NCBI GenBank assembly: GCA_003249015.1
Contig: QBLS01000014.1
Span: 50,823-114,822 of the forward strand
Direction: 5' to 3'
Length of the DNA stretch: 64,000 nucleotides
Source: Pseudanabaena sp.
GTDB taxonomy: Bacteria; Cyanobacteriota; Cyanobacteriia; Pseudanabaenales; Pseudanabaenaceae
The notes under the pieces are model-generated. The model searched no databases. It saw only the letters and a program-made list of their open reading frames with translations, and had not been told where the DNA came from. How positions within the stretch are numbered: position 1 is the stretch's first letter; each line of letters begins with the position of its first letter. A program made the position numbers and the translations under genes. This document shows, one piece after another, positions 21,528 to 30,821 of the stretch.

Positions 21528-22866
21528 TACTTTCAATCTCTTGCAGTTCTATGGTTTCTAAAATATCTAATCCATTACCTTGATGCTCTGTCTTCACCCA
21601 TTTTAAGCGCTTCGGCAAGACACACATCCGCAGCGTCACGCTTCCAATTACAGGAATCCAGTGCAACATATAGATCATGCCTGGCACTGTTTGCAGAATC
21701 GCGGTTTGCCAAGATACTTTGTAGGAACGTCTGATGCCAAATGCCATTGTGATCGAGCTTAAGAATAGAGAGAAGCCCGCGATCGCAGGTAGCATCGGAC
21801 TATCACCTAAAACAAGAGCGGCGATCGTGTCAGGGATAAAGGCAACTGTTAACAAATATTGATTGATGTAAAACAAGGAAGCATCAAAGGTTTTTAAGAA
21901 TCCCATCTTTCCGCTTAACAGCAAATCCCAATAGTCGAGATAGCGCTGAAAACCTCCCTCAGCCCAGCGGTTACGCTGATTCCATAGCTGCTTGACTGTG
22001 AGGACTCCTTCCTCTTGCACCGCAGGAAAATACAGACAGGCAATATTCCAGTTATGCAAATGCAATCTAATCGTTAGGTCAAGATCATCAGTAATGGTCT
22101 GCTCATTCCAGCCGCCACAATCGTCCAGAGCCGTCCGTCTCACAAATTGTCCATTACCGCGCAATTCTCCTGTGCCACCAACTCTGATGCGTAAATCTTG
22201 CAGGCAGAGATCCAATGCCATTTCCGCTGACTGTCCTGCTGTCCACCAGTTTTTGGAAGCATTGGTAATTGATTTGCGTAATTGGACTGCACCTGTTTGA
22301 GGTTGCTGAAACACAGGAATAAGTGATTTTAAAACGTCATTGGGAACTAGGGCATCAGCATCAAAAACGCCAACAATATCGCCCTTGGTCAAGGCTAAAA
22401 CTTGGTTTAAGGCTCCTGATTTTCCGCCTTGAGCATTTTCGCCGCGCCTTAAAGTTTTTAACTGGGGATATTTGGTCTTGAGTAGTTCAAGGACTTCAGA
22501 AGTGCGATCGCTGCTATTGTCATCGACGATCCACACCTCAAAGCGATCGCTAGGGTAATCTAGCTGACAGAGATTTTTGACCAAGTTACCGATCACGGCT
22601 TCTTCATTTTTAGCAGATGCTAGTAGGGAGAAGAAGGGTAAATCTGTAGTTTCGGCTGTATTCGCTGCGGCGATCGCGGACAGAGGCGGCGCAAATATTA
22701 ACCTTAAAGCCTGCACACTAAATAGTCCTAACAGCAGCCAGCGAGTCCAAGGTGCGAAGTGCATACCAATTGTCGCGGAGTAGACAATTGCTAAGGCAAT
22801 GATCGTTTTTAATCTACGGCGATCGCCTCCCGTCTGAAGGCTGCTAAGTAAGTCAGTCTCGTGCAT
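21520..22866 (-). CDS. mgdA: Beta-monoglucosyldiacylglycerol synthase (MgdA-type GT2)
   Basis: This membrane glycosyltransferase of family 2 (448 residues) resembles cyanobacterial MgdA. MgdA transfers glucose from UDP-glucose to diacylglycerol in the first step of galactolipid synthesis for thylakoids. Visible features are two N-terminal helices, ASAKNEEAVIGNLVKNL, WIVDDNSSDRT, the QGGKSGALNQVL block, FDADA, ELRGNGQFVRR, ITDDLDLT and the Q-x2-RW motif (QRNRWAEGG), then C-terminal helices and MLHWIPVI. The overall pattern agrees with Synechocystis Sll1377 as I recall it. The downstream FAD oxidase overlaps it by 8 nt. Confidence 0.85.
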   Translation of the reverse strand: MHETDLLSSLQTGGDRRRLKTIIALAIVYSATIGMHFAPWTRWLLLGLFSVQALRLIFAPPLSAIAAANTAETTDLPFFSLLASAKNEEAVIGNLVKNLCQLDYPSDRFEVWIVDDNSSDRTSEVLELLKTKYPQLKTLRRGENAQGGKSGALNQVLALTKGDIVGVFDADALVPNDVLKSLIPVFQQPQTGAVQLRKSITNASKNWWTAGQSAEMALDLCLQDLRIRVGGTGELRGNGQFVRRTALDDCGGWNEQTITDDLDLTIRLHLHNWNIACLYFPAVQEEGVLTVKQLWNQRNRWAEGGFQRYLDYWDLLLSGKMGFLKTFDASLFYINQYLLTVAFIPDTIAALVLGDSPMLPAIAGFSLFLSSITMAFGIRRSYKVSWQTAILQTVPGMIYMLHWIPVIGSVTLRMCVLPKRLKWVKTEHQGNGLDILETIELQEIESNA

Positions 22867-22994
22867 TTGACGTTGTAATATATTGCGAAATGTTTAGCTT
22901 GAATACAATCAGGATAGCGCCTTTCATTGACTGTTTTAGGTTTTGAGCGATTAGTATAGTAAAAGTTAAACTAAAAATTAAAACCTATAACTTA

Positions 22995-23795
22995 ATGTTC
23001 GGCTTCTTAAAACGTAAATTTCGCAAGAAAATCGCACGCATTGAAATCACTGGGGCGATCGGATCGGGTACAAGAACTCGTGTCCTTGAAGCCCTTGAGT
23101 TTGTGGAAGAACAAAAATTTCCCGCCCTACTGCTTCGCATCGACAGCCCTGGGGGAACCGTTGGCGACTCGCAAGAAATCTATGCTGCCCTCAAACGACT
23201 CCGCGAGAAAGTAAAAGTAGTAGCGAGTTTTGGCAATATTTCTGCTAGCGGTGGCGTGTATATCGGCGTAGGCGCAGACTACATTATCTCTAACCCAGGC
23301 ACGATCACGGGTAGTATTGGTGTAATTTTACGTGGCAATAATATTGAGAAATTACTCGACAAAATTGGCGTTTCTTTTAAAGTAATCAAATCGGGAACTT
23401 ATAAAGATATTCTCTCCTTTGATCGAGAGATCACCCCTGAAGAGAGGGAAATCTTACAATCGTTAATTGATAGCAGCTATAACCAATTTGTGGAAACCGT
23501 TGCCGAAGGTCGGAGGCTCAGCCCCGCCACGGTGCGCTCCTTTGCTGATGGTCGAGTATTTACGGGTGAGCAAGCAGTAGCTTTGGGATTGGTCGATCGC
23601 CTTGGTACTGAAGAGGATGCCAGACAATATGCTGCCGAATTGGTGGGACTAGATCCTAAAAACACAAAGGTATTTACGATTAAGCCGCCTAAGTCCTTTG
23701 CCAGTAAGTTTTTACCTGGAGGATCTGATAGTGCGATCGCCCGACTTCAGTTTGAAGCAGAAACTAATGGAATGCCCCTGTGGATGTGGCAATAA
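22995..23795 (+). CDS. sppA: Signal peptide peptidase SppA (short form)
   Basis: This serine-lysine protease of family S49 (266 residues) is the short bacterial form. The nucleophile is Ser85 in ISASGGVY and the general base is probably Lys137 in SGTYKDI. LRIDSPGGTVGDSQEIY and NPGTITGSIGVI are family hallmarks. It has no N-terminal membrane helix but a basic start (FGFLKRKFRKKIAR), which may give peripheral membrane binding. In cyanobacteria SppA-type proteases degrade signal peptides and act in antenna turnover. Two hairpins follow. Confidence 0.88.
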   Translation: MFGFLKRKFRKKIARIEITGAIGSGTRTRVLEALEFVEEQKFPALLLRIDSPGGTVGDSQEIYAALKRLREKVKVVASFGNISASGGVYIGVGADYIISNPGTITGSIGVILRGNNIEKLLDKIGVSFKVIKSGTYKDILSFDREITPEEREILQSLIDSSYNQFVETVAEGRRLSPATVRSFADGRVFTGEQAVALGLVDRLGTEEDARQYAAELVGLDPKNTKVFTIKPPKSFASKFLPGGSDSAIARLQFEAETNGMPLWMWQ

Positions 23796-23798
23796 AAA

Positions 23799-23831
23799 CC
23801 AGAAAAGCGCTGCTTCGCAACGCTTTTCTGG
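23799..23831. repeat. 15-bp palindrome after sppA (TGC-ttc-GCA tip)
   Basis: The arms at 23799-23813 and 23817-23831 pair with one mismatch. It starts 3 nt after the sppA stop. Confidence 0.8.
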
Positions 23832-23847
23832 CTTAAGCAAAAAGTAT

Positions 23848-23878
23848 TGTCAGAGGCTGGCGTAGCCAGCCTCTGACA
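23848..23878. repeat. Perfect 14-bp palindrome next to the photolyase gene end
   Basis: The arms at 23848-23861 and 23865-23878 are perfect, with a GTA loop. It completes a pair of hairpins between convergent sppA and the photolyase gene. Confidence 0.8.
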
Positions 23879-23886
23879 GAATTGAT

Positions 23887-25470
23887 TTAGAGCGAAGCGA
23901 TAAATTTGATTGCTGAATCGCGAATTGCTTGCTTGTCTGGATCAGTTTTTTTGTCATAGGTGTTAACCATCAGCGACACACGACCGTTTTCGGCAAAACT
24001 CTCGCGATGTTGATCAACAAAGTGCCAATACAAATAATTAAACGGACAAGCTTTATCGCCAACTTTCTCTTTAACGTCATACTTGCACTTAGCGCAACAA
24101 TCACTCATTTTGTTGATGTAATTTCCCCCAGACACATAGGGCTTAGAAGCTAAAATTCCGCCATCGGCAAAAGTAGACATTCCCAAAACATTTGGCAGCT
24201 CTACCCATTCATAGGCATCAATATAGGCGAACCAAAACCATCGATTTAGTTGTCGTGGATCGGTATTAGTTAAATTACTAAAATTGCTCAGTACCATCAA
24301 GCGTTGAATGTGATGGGAATAGCCATGATTTAAAACATTGGTTACTGCATCTCGCATACAGGCTAAATCTGTATCAGCATTCCAATAAAGCTGTGGTAAA
24401 TCGTTAGTAAATTCAAAATAGTTTTGTTCGCGGGCGGCTGGCATCTGCGCTTCATAATAAACATGAATATACTCTCGCCAACCAAGGATTTGCCTAACAA
24501 ATCCCTCCACAGAATTTAGAGGCACTAAATTATTTTCGTTTTCATAGGCTGCGATCGCCATTTCGCATATTTCTTGGGGCATTAGCAATCCATTATTTAG
24601 ATAGACCGATAGCACCGAATGGAAAAGGAATGGCTCGCCTATTTTGATTGCATCCTCATAAGCGCCAAAGTTAGCCAGACGGGACTGCATAAATAGTTTT
24701 GCTAAGCCCAGAGCTTGCTCACGGGTGACAGCATAACCAAATCTATCCAAATTCCCAAAGGCATTAGGCAAATAGTTTTTTACCAACCCAATTACTTCTT
24801 GGGTAATTGCATCTGGGGCAATATCAGGGATTTCAGGGATTACAACTTTCTTGGGCAGACTTTTACGATTTTCTTTGTCGTAGTTCCAACTGCCACCCAT
24901 CGGTTTGTCCCCTTTCATTAAGTAGCCAGTTTGCTTGCGGAGTTCTCTATAAAAAGTCTCTAAACGATAGCCCTTTTTAATCTTAGATTTGTACTTCTCG
25001 GCATCAGCAATGAAAAAACTATTGGCAACTTTCTGAACACGACCATCAAACTTATTTGCTAAAGTCTCAAATTGCGATCGCGTATCCCATTCAGATGGTT
25101 GCATATAAGTAAGCTCTAGATGCGGATACTCCACTAACAGATTATCTAAAGCATCGGCATGAAACCCTTCTGTAAATAGATTTAGGACAGGAAATCCCTG
25201 CTGATGACAGGCGATCGCAAAATGCCTTTGAGAGCTGAGAATATAGACTAATTTCTGTCTGTGGTGCGGTATGACCGTTGCATATTTTAGGGATTCCACA
25301 AATATAATCAGTGGCTTTTGTGCTAACAATTCCTTCGGAAAAGCCTCTAAATTAAGTTGGTCATGGAGTATAAATAGGGAGCGATCGCCACTGTTTAATT
25401 TTAGTTTTAGCTGTGCAGAAATTGGATAGTTATCAATTGCTGATAGAAATGTGCTGGCAGTCTCTAGCAT
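23887..25470 (-). CDS. Iron-sulfur cryptochrome/photolyase (FeS-BCP, PhrB-like (6-4) photolyase)
   Basis: This 527-residue member of the bacterial iron-sulfur photolyase class repairs (6-4) UV photoproducts with blue light. The four cluster cysteines are Cys371, Cys459, Cys462 and Cys475; their spacing (88, 3, 13) is exactly that of Agrobacterium PhrB. MRDAVTNVLNHGYSHHIQRLMVLSNF and NRWFWFAYIDAYEWVELPNVLGMS line the FAD site. The N-terminal 130 residues fit the DUF523-like/antenna domain (photolyase-related). It stands alone. A sensory cryptochrome role is also possible. Confidence 0.87.
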   Translation of the reverse strand: MLETASTFLSAIDNYPISAQLKLKLNSGDRSLFILHDQLNLEAFPKELLAQKPLIIFVESLKYATVIPHHRQKLVYILSSQRHFAIACHQQGFPVLNLFTEGFHADALDNLLVEYPHLELTYMQPSEWDTRSQFETLANKFDGRVQKVANSFFIADAEKYKSKIKKGYRLETFYRELRKQTGYLMKGDKPMGGSWNYDKENRKSLPKKVVIPEIPDIAPDAITQEVIGLVKNYLPNAFGNLDRFGYAVTREQALGLAKLFMQSRLANFGAYEDAIKIGEPFLFHSVLSVYLNNGLLMPQEICEMAIAAYENENNLVPLNSVEGFVRQILGWREYIHVYYEAQMPAAREQNYFEFTNDLPQLYWNADTDLACMRDAVTNVLNHGYSHHIQRLMVLSNFSNLTNTDPRQLNRWFWFAYIDAYEWVELPNVLGMSTFADGGILASKPYVSGGNYINKMSDCCAKCKYDVKEKVGDKACPFNYLYWHFVDQHRESFAENGRVSLMVNTYDKKTDPDKQAIRDSAIKFIASL

Positions 25471-25606
25471 TGTGATTTTGTAGACTCTTAAAGACTTGTT
25501 AGAGAATTTTTTAGAAAAGTAGCAAAGCCGATTTTAAAAATTTTTCGGAATTTTAATGCATTGCAAAATGTTTAGCCTATGATAACTTATCTCAAGTTGC
25601 TAGAGA

Positions 25607-25655
25607 CTTCGACTTCGCTCAGCCAGCAGTACAAGCTGGCTGAGCGAAGTCGAAG
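25607..25655. repeat. Perfect 21-bp palindrome with CTTCGACTTCGCTCAGCC arms
   Basis: The arms at 25607-25627 and 25635-25655 are perfect, with a 7-nt loop. A degraded relative with the same words (GGCTGAGCAGAATCGAAG) lies at 56265-56345. It lies between divergent photolyase and DUF4253 genes, so it may be an mRNA leader structure rather than a terminator. Confidence 0.85.
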
Positions 25656-25712
25656 CCCTACTCTTTTCTTAGAAATTCTATAACAGGCTTCTTTCTTACC
25701 AATACTCTATTT

Positions 25713-26642
25713 ATGCTAAATTCCCTTAGTGCTATCCAAGACCTGTTAAAAGGAACATTTTTGAAAGATGCAGATATGACGCTGCTTGATATTCCTTTAA
25801 CAGAGAGTAAAGCGATCGCGATCGCCATTAAGTTAGAACATAGCCTTGAAGCTTGGCAATTGCTTAGGGAATTGCTGCCACAAACGCTGAGATATCCCCT
25901 AGTTAGTACTTGTTGGGGAGCTAGCAGAAACTGGGTAAGGGATGTGAAGGAAGAGGATTTCTTTTCGCGATTTTACTTTGCAGAAGAATATCCAGAATTA
26001 GATTTGTCGCCAGAAGCGATTATAAATAGAGCAGATTTATTCAGTGAAAGTGACTTAGACAACTTTTTAAATGAACGCGCTCAATTCAATACCTATGACT
26101 TAGAATCACAAATTATTAGCGAACTAGAAAACACAAGATTACGATTTGGGGTGGCTCCATCGGTAACTGAAATAACCGAACGTGTGAGCAGTGGTGCTAT
26201 TTCTACATTTGTTGATTTAGAAAGATATCTGTTCAATTGGGAATTGCAGTATCAATCAGAACTTCCAATTGATTTACCTGAGGAACGAAGTTATCTTGAA
26301 TGGTATCTTCCTGTGGGGCAGACTGTAGCACTTCTTCTGCTTCCAACTTCCTACAGTTGGGAAGCTCTCGCTTATCTAGCTTGGTTCGGTGGTAGTAAAG
26401 CTGCAATTCCCTTACTCAAGAGATGGCATCAAATTTATGGCGCTGAGCTAGTTTGTCATTATGGAACAATGTTACAGCTTGTGGTTCCCCAAAAGCCGAC
26501 TAGCGATCGCCAAGCTTTTGATTTAGCTGTGCAACAAGTACTCCTTGCGCCCTGTACGACCATGCTGACAGGGGTATCAATTCGTGAACATGGGCGATCG
26601 CTACTCAAACTAGATCGATGGTTTATCCACGAAAGACCTTAA
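25713..26642 (+). CDS. DUF4253-domain protein
   Basis: This 309-residue protein is soluble, with no signal peptide. The C-terminal half carries a DUF4253-like block (LAYLAWFGGSKAAIPLLKRWHQIYGAELVCHYGTMLQLVV). The N-terminal half has a conserved-looking LVSTCWGASRNWVRD segment and acidic stretches. Function is unknown. DUF4253 proteins are often found as stand-alone or immunity-like proteins in polymorphic toxin settings, but no toxin gene is visible here. A terminator hairpin follows at once. Confidence 0.6.
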   Translation: MLNSLSAIQDLLKGTFLKDADMTLLDIPLTESKAIAIAIKLEHSLEAWQLLRELLPQTLRYPLVSTCWGASRNWVRDVKEEDFFSRFYFAEEYPELDLSPEAIINRADLFSESDLDNFLNERAQFNTYDLESQIISELENTRLRFGVAPSVTEITERVSSGAISTFVDLERYLFNWELQYQSELPIDLPEERSYLEWYLPVGQTVALLLLPTSYSWEALAYLAWFGGSKAAIPLLKRWHQIYGAELVCHYGTMLQLVVPQKPTSDRQAFDLAVQQVLLAPCTTMLTGVSIREHGRSLLKLDRWFIHERP

Positions 26643-26670
26643 AAAAAGCGGCGCAGAGCGCCGCTTTTTT
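26642..26670 (+). terminator. Terminator with GGCGC-aga-GCGCC core
   Basis: A perfect 13-bp stem with an A-run before and a T-run after serves both strands between the convergent DUF4253 and M3 peptidase genes. Confidence 0.88.
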
Positions 26671-26683
26671 ACCACTTTTTTAT

Positions 26684-28768
26684 TTAGACTTTTGCCAAGC
26701 CACTATGGCGCAATAGCGGCGCAGTAATGGGTTCGCGTCCTCGGAAAGTCTTGAATACTTCCATCGGATGCTGACTACCGCCGAGGGCTAACACCGTATC
26801 GCGATAGCGTCTACCTGTCGCCGCGATCGCCTGTTCATTTTCCAGTCCTGCCTCTTCAAAGGCAGCAAAGGCGTCAGCACTAAGGACTTCTGCCCACTTG
26901 TAACTGTAGTAACCAGCAGCATAGCCGCCAGCAAAGATATGCCCAAACGAACAAAGGAAGTTATCCTCTGGCAAAGGTGGCAGTACCATCGTGTTTTCAG
27001 CAAGGCGCGATCGCAACTGTAAGGGAGTCTCAGCGCCGCCCACTTGATAGCGATGATGTAGCTCGATATCCACAAGGCTGAAATGCAACTGGCGCAACAT
27101 TCCCGAACCACTCATGTAGTTTTTCGAGTCCACCAACTTTTGATAGTAGCTCTCAGGCAAGGTTTCCCCAGTCTCATAATGCTTCGCCATTCCAAACAAA
27201 GTAGCGCGGTCATAGCACCAATTTTCCATAAACTGGCTAGGAAGCTCCACCGCATCCCATTCCACATTATTGATTCCTGAAGCTCCTGCATAGTCAACCT
27301 TGGTCAGCATATGCTGCAAGCCATGACCAAACTCATGAAATAGAGTTTCTACTTCGCCAAAGGTCATCAAGCTGGGCTTGCCATCTACAGGTGGCGACTG
27401 ATTGCAAATCAAATAAGCAACGGGTAAACGGGTAATTGGTTTACCTTCTTCGATCACCCTTGCGCGACCGATGCAATCGTTCATCCATGCACCGCCACGC
27501 TTTTCCGCAGGACGACTGTATGGATCAAGGTAGAAATAGGCGATCGCTTGATTATGCTCATTTTGAATCTCAAAGAAGCGCACACTTTCATGCCAAATCG
27601 GGGCTTGACCTTCGGCGGCAATCACCTTGACTCCGAAAAGGCGTTTAACCAACGCGAATAGACCTTCTAAAACTTGAGGCAATGGGAAATAGGGACGTAG
27701 CTCTTCTACTGTAAAGTTAAATTTAAGCTCGCGTTGCCGCTCAGCCCAGTAGGAAGTATCCCAATGCTTCAGTTCAATCGTTTCTCCTTGGGACTTTGCA
27801 AACTCCTTAAGTTCAGCAAATTCAGAGACTGCGGCATTATAACTAGACTGACGCAACTCTTCCAACAGCTTTTCTACCGCTTCGACATTGGGAGCCATCT
27901 TCCGAGCAAGGCTCAACTCAGCGTAGGTGGAGTAGCCGAGCAAATTGGCTTTTTGTTGGCGCAATTCTAGAATGCGATCAATTAAAGGGGAGTTGTCAAA
28001 CTCGCCGCTAGCAGCGCGGCTCACAAAGGCGCGATATAACTTTTCACGCAAATCACGGCGGCGGCTATGCTGCATAAAAGGCACATAGCTAGGATAGTCA
28101 AGGGTAATGCACCAAGGTCCATTTTCAGGAGTGGCTTTGTCGTCACCATCTAGACGCGCTGCCTGTGCTGCCAGAGCCAACAGACTGGGTGGTAATCCTG
28201 CAATCTCTTCAGGTAGAGTAAGAGTCATACTAAAGGCTTTGGTTGCATCCAGAACATGATTGGAAAAGTTGGTAGACAGTTCAGCAAGTTCCATTTGAAT
28301 AGCATTGAACTTCTCTTTGTCTGCTCCTTCCAGCCCCACGCCCGACAATTCTGCATCCCGAATTGCGGCTTCCACAATCCGCTTTTGAGCAGGTTCTAGG
28401 CTATCCCACTCCGACGATCCGTAGATTGCCTTATAGGCTTTATAAACTGGCTGACTCTGGCTAAAGCGATTGAAAAATTCAATAACCTTAGGCTGAACAA
28501 TTTTATGAGCTTCGCGTAAATCTGCACTATTCTTGACGCTCAACAAATGCTCGATCGCGCCCCATGCCCAACCAATACGCTCAGTCAAACGCTCCAGAGG
28601 CTCGACTAGCCCCGACCATGTTGGCTGAAGGTTAGCTTCCAGTTCATTCAGTTGATTACCTGTCTCCTCAAGAAGCTGCGTAATCGCGGGAATCACATGC
28701 TCAGGCTTGATGTCGGCGAATGGCGGTAAACCCTTACCAATTAACAGTGGATTTGTAACTTCACTCAT
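26684..28768 (-). CDS. prlC: M3-family oligopeptidase (oligopeptidase A type)
   Basis: This zinc metallopeptidase has 694 residues, a normal length for oligopeptidase A. The catalytic HEFGH motif is His478-Glu479-x-x-His482, inside TLFHEFGHGLQHML. The downstream GINNVEWDAVELPSQFMENWCYD holds the third zinc ligand (Glu). The N terminus (NPLLIGKGLPPFADIKPEHVIPAI) is diagnostic of the PrlC/OpdA branch. It degrades short peptides, including cleaved signal or transit peptides, in the cytosol. Confidence 0.92.
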   Translation of the reverse strand: MSEVTNPLLIGKGLPPFADIKPEHVIPAITQLLEETGNQLNELEANLQPTWSGLVEPLERLTERIGWAWGAIEHLLSVKNSADLREAHKIVQPKVIEFFNRFSQSQPVYKAYKAIYGSSEWDSLEPAQKRIVEAAIRDAELSGVGLEGADKEKFNAIQMELAELSTNFSNHVLDATKAFSMTLTLPEEIAGLPPSLLALAAQAARLDGDDKATPENGPWCITLDYPSYVPFMQHSRRRDLREKLYRAFVSRAASGEFDNSPLIDRILELRQQKANLLGYSTYAELSLARKMAPNVEAVEKLLEELRQSSYNAAVSEFAELKEFAKSQGETIELKHWDTSYWAERQRELKFNFTVEELRPYFPLPQVLEGLFALVKRLFGVKVIAAEGQAPIWHESVRFFEIQNEHNQAIAYFYLDPYSRPAEKRGGAWMNDCIGRARVIEEGKPITRLPVAYLICNQSPPVDGKPSLMTFGEVETLFHEFGHGLQHMLTKVDYAGASGINNVEWDAVELPSQFMENWCYDRATLFGMAKHYETGETLPESYYQKLVDSKNYMSGSGMLRQLHFSLVDIELHHRYQVGGAETPLQLRSRLAENTMVLPPLPEDNFLCSFGHIFAGGYAAGYYSYKWAEVLSADAFAAFEEAGLENEQAIAATGRRYRDTVLALGGSQHPMEVFKTFRGREPITAPLLRHSGLAKV

Positions 28769-28884
28769 AAATTACTTAGTAAATCTTTAAGATTTGTAAA
28801 TGACTATACTAATTATAGCTAAGCATCTAAGCATAAGTAATCTAAAAAACAAGAAGGTGGATTTCGCCCGCTACTCAAGTCAAG

Positions 28885-30051
28885 CTAGAAACCACGAACA
28901 TCTTGTGGTAAAAACGTGCGATCGCTTGGTAGCATAGCCACAGGTTCAGTAAGAGTAAAATCTCCCCTCACAATCCAATTTTTTAAGGTCTTTGCCGCCC
29001 CTTCAGACATGTGTAAGCTCGCTAGAGGGGCAGTCCGCACAGTTGTGCCAGCGATCGCAATCTTTCCAGACTTTAGCTGAGCATAGGAGACAGAACCAAA
29101 GATCGGACGGACTCGACGCGGAATGGAAAAGTCAATCACAGGCGCAACTATTTGGTCATCCATCACCGCAGCCCTAGCCACAACTTCCTCATCAATTACT
29201 GGTAACGGTATAGCCACGCCCATCATTAGAGATGCACCATAATTCCGAAAATAGCAACCGCGCACCCACTCTGAAGTCATCTGCTTGGCATCACCGATTA
29301 GGGCTAGAGTCGCAGCAGGACCAATTGGAGTGCGATTTTCTAATCGCTTTTGCAATGGGAAGTGCTGCGTACCTTCCCAAGCAACATAACCAATACCACC
29401 ACCCATAAAAATCCGAGTTCCAATTCCAATTAACTGAAGATCGGGGTCATTCCACAATGGCGAGATTGCCCCTGGATTTGAGTAAACAGCATTTCCTAAC
29501 CTTGGTTGAAGAGGACCTAAATAAGTATATAAAGTCTCTTCACCTCCATTTACACCAACAATAAAGTTTTGATAGAGATTACGAGGGTTAAAAAGATAGA
29601 ACTGATTGATAGATTCTTTATTGATCAAAGTCTCAAAATTAGCACGGGGATAGCAATCATTAGGATGCCCAATAGCTTTAAAGGGAACTGTTTTTCCCGC
29701 AATCAAATCCGCAATTACATGACCACCACCATGATTTTGGGGAGATTCATCACTAATTTCTGCTTCTTGGGTTACTCCCAAATAAATATCAACTGCCCCA
29801 AAACCAGCATAGGCAGGTACATTATCAATCCAACAACTGCGAATCTTAATTGGTGGGTCGGTATGTCCCAGATTTATAATTGCTCCAGAAGACTCCATTG
29901 GCTCAAATGTCCCTGTCACAATCACATCAACTTGTCTAGCCGCTTGACTTACGCCGACATTAGCAACTAAAAGCTTAAGTTCAGAAGCAGTGAGGACTTT
30001 TGCTTTGCCAGCTTTGATCTTGTTGTTGATTTCAGCGATTTCTTGGGACAT
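28885..30051 (-). CDS. Homocysteine biosynthesis protein (DUF39 family)
   Basis: This 388-residue DUF39 family protein is linked in other organisms to making homocysteine from aspartate semialdehyde with sulfide. Typical blocks are VIVTGTFEPMESSGAIINLGHTDPPIKI, CWIDNVPAYAGFGAVDIYLG, HGGGHVIADLIAGK, NPRNLYQNF and GIGTRIFMGGGIGYVAWEGTQH. This form has no C-terminal CBS domains or ferredoxin, in line with other cyanobacterial members. It stands alone on the minus strand, convergent with nothing. Confidence 0.82.
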   Translation of the reverse strand: MSQEIAEINNKIKAGKAKVLTASELKLLVANVGVSQAARQVDVIVTGTFEPMESSGAIINLGHTDPPIKIRSCWIDNVPAYAGFGAVDIYLGVTQEAEISDESPQNHGGGHVIADLIAGKTVPFKAIGHPNDCYPRANFETLINKESINQFYLFNPRNLYQNFIVGVNGGEETLYTYLGPLQPRLGNAVYSNPGAISPLWNDPDLQLIGIGTRIFMGGGIGYVAWEGTQHFPLQKRLENRTPIGPAATLALIGDAKQMTSEWVRGCYFRNYGASLMMGVAIPLPVIDEEVVARAAVMDDQIVAPVIDFSIPRRVRPIFGSVSYAQLKSGKIAIAGTTVRTAPLASLHMSEGAAKTLKNWIVRGDFTLTEPVAMLPSDRTFLPQDVRGF

Positions 30052-30189
30052 AAAAATTTATAAAGTATGCATTCATTAGCAATTGTATAGCGATCAGCAG
30101 GCTCAGTATTATTAGGAAATATCCGTGGCACTTACTAAGCATAGTGTCTAGGGGTTTAACTTGTACCACAGTTGCTGTTCAAAGGAACC

Positions 30190-30265
30190 CCAGTCGAGAC
30201 TATGCAAGCGTTGCTAAGCAACGCTTGCATAGTCTCGACTGGTTCTACCCGCTGTGCGGGCAGAA
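30190..30265. repeat. Perfect 25-bp palindrome plus a second CCCGC hairpin
   Basis: The arms at 30190-30214 and 30218-30242 are perfect (loop TAA, tip GTTGC/GCAAC). Immediately after it, 30243-30265 forms TTCT-CCCGC/GCGGG-AGAA. The double element lies between ybjN and the upstream DUF39 gene. Confidence 0.85.
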
Positions 30266-30276
30266 CTTACTTATGC

Positions 30277-30762
30277 CTATAAAACAGGAAGTGACCAACC
30301 ATTATTTGATAACGTTCCCGCATGAATCCTATCTAAAGCTCGCTTTCCTCCCCATCGAGCCACAATCTTATCGTCATATTTATCAGCAATTTCCATAACC
30401 GCTTTTACCGATGCTTCTAATTCTTTTGCATCACAAGTTGAGCCAACTATGGAATGCTCAAACAAAATTTCACTGTCTTGAGAAATACCAAATGCTCCAA
30501 ATATCATTTTGGCATTCTCTTCTAACAAATACCTCATTAAATCTGGCTTTAGCTCAGCTCCCACCACCACATAAGATCGCGTGTTAATCACAGCATCATC
30601 ACCATCCCAAGGGAAAACTAAGACTTCGACCAGAGCCGACCCAACAAACATTCCCAAACCAGGCATATCTTGGCGAGCACAGGGGTACTTCCCAAATATC
30701 TCTTGTACCCAAGTTACTACTTTCTCATAACAAGCTTCTTGTGCAGTAGTTTGAAATTCCAA
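30277..30762 (-). CDS. YbjN domain-containing protein
   Basis: This 161-residue cytosolic protein fits the YbjN/type III chaperone-like family. The central VEVLVFPWDGDDAVINTRSYVVVGAELKPDLMRYLLEENAKMIFGAFGI block is characteristic. The role is unknown; YbjN proteins act as regulators or chaperone-like modulators in enterobacteria. It is divergent from the psaM region; a candidate small RNA promoter lies just upstream of its start. Confidence 0.75.
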   Translation of the reverse strand: MEFQTTAQEACYEKVVTWVQEIFGKYPCARQDMPGLGMFVGSALVEVLVFPWDGDDAVINTRSYVVVGAELKPDLMRYLLEENAKMIFGAFGISQDSEILFEHSIVGSTCDAKELEASVKAVMEIADKYDDKIVARWGGKRALDRIHAGTLSNNGWSLPVL

Positions 30763-30785
30763 GCTTTTGGCTCCTTAATTTTGAT

Positions 30786-30815
30786 TTGTTCATATTTTTA
30801 CAAGGTAATTATATA
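30786..30815 (+). promoter_or_regulatory. Candidate sigma-70-type promoter
   Basis: TTGTTC (30786-30791) and TATATA (30810-30815) are separated by 18 nt. They would start a transcript near 30822 that runs into the terminator at 30928-30976, with no ORF between. This is pattern-based only. Confidence 0.4.
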
Positions 30816-30821
30816 GTGCTT

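Noticed and set aside
29569..29970. 133-codon + strand frame
   Set aside because: It lies entirely antisense to the well-supported DUF39 gene and has no ribosome site or recognisable protein pattern.
30144..30398. 84-codon + strand frame
   Set aside because: It runs through the palindromes and then antisense to ybjN; a repeat artefact.
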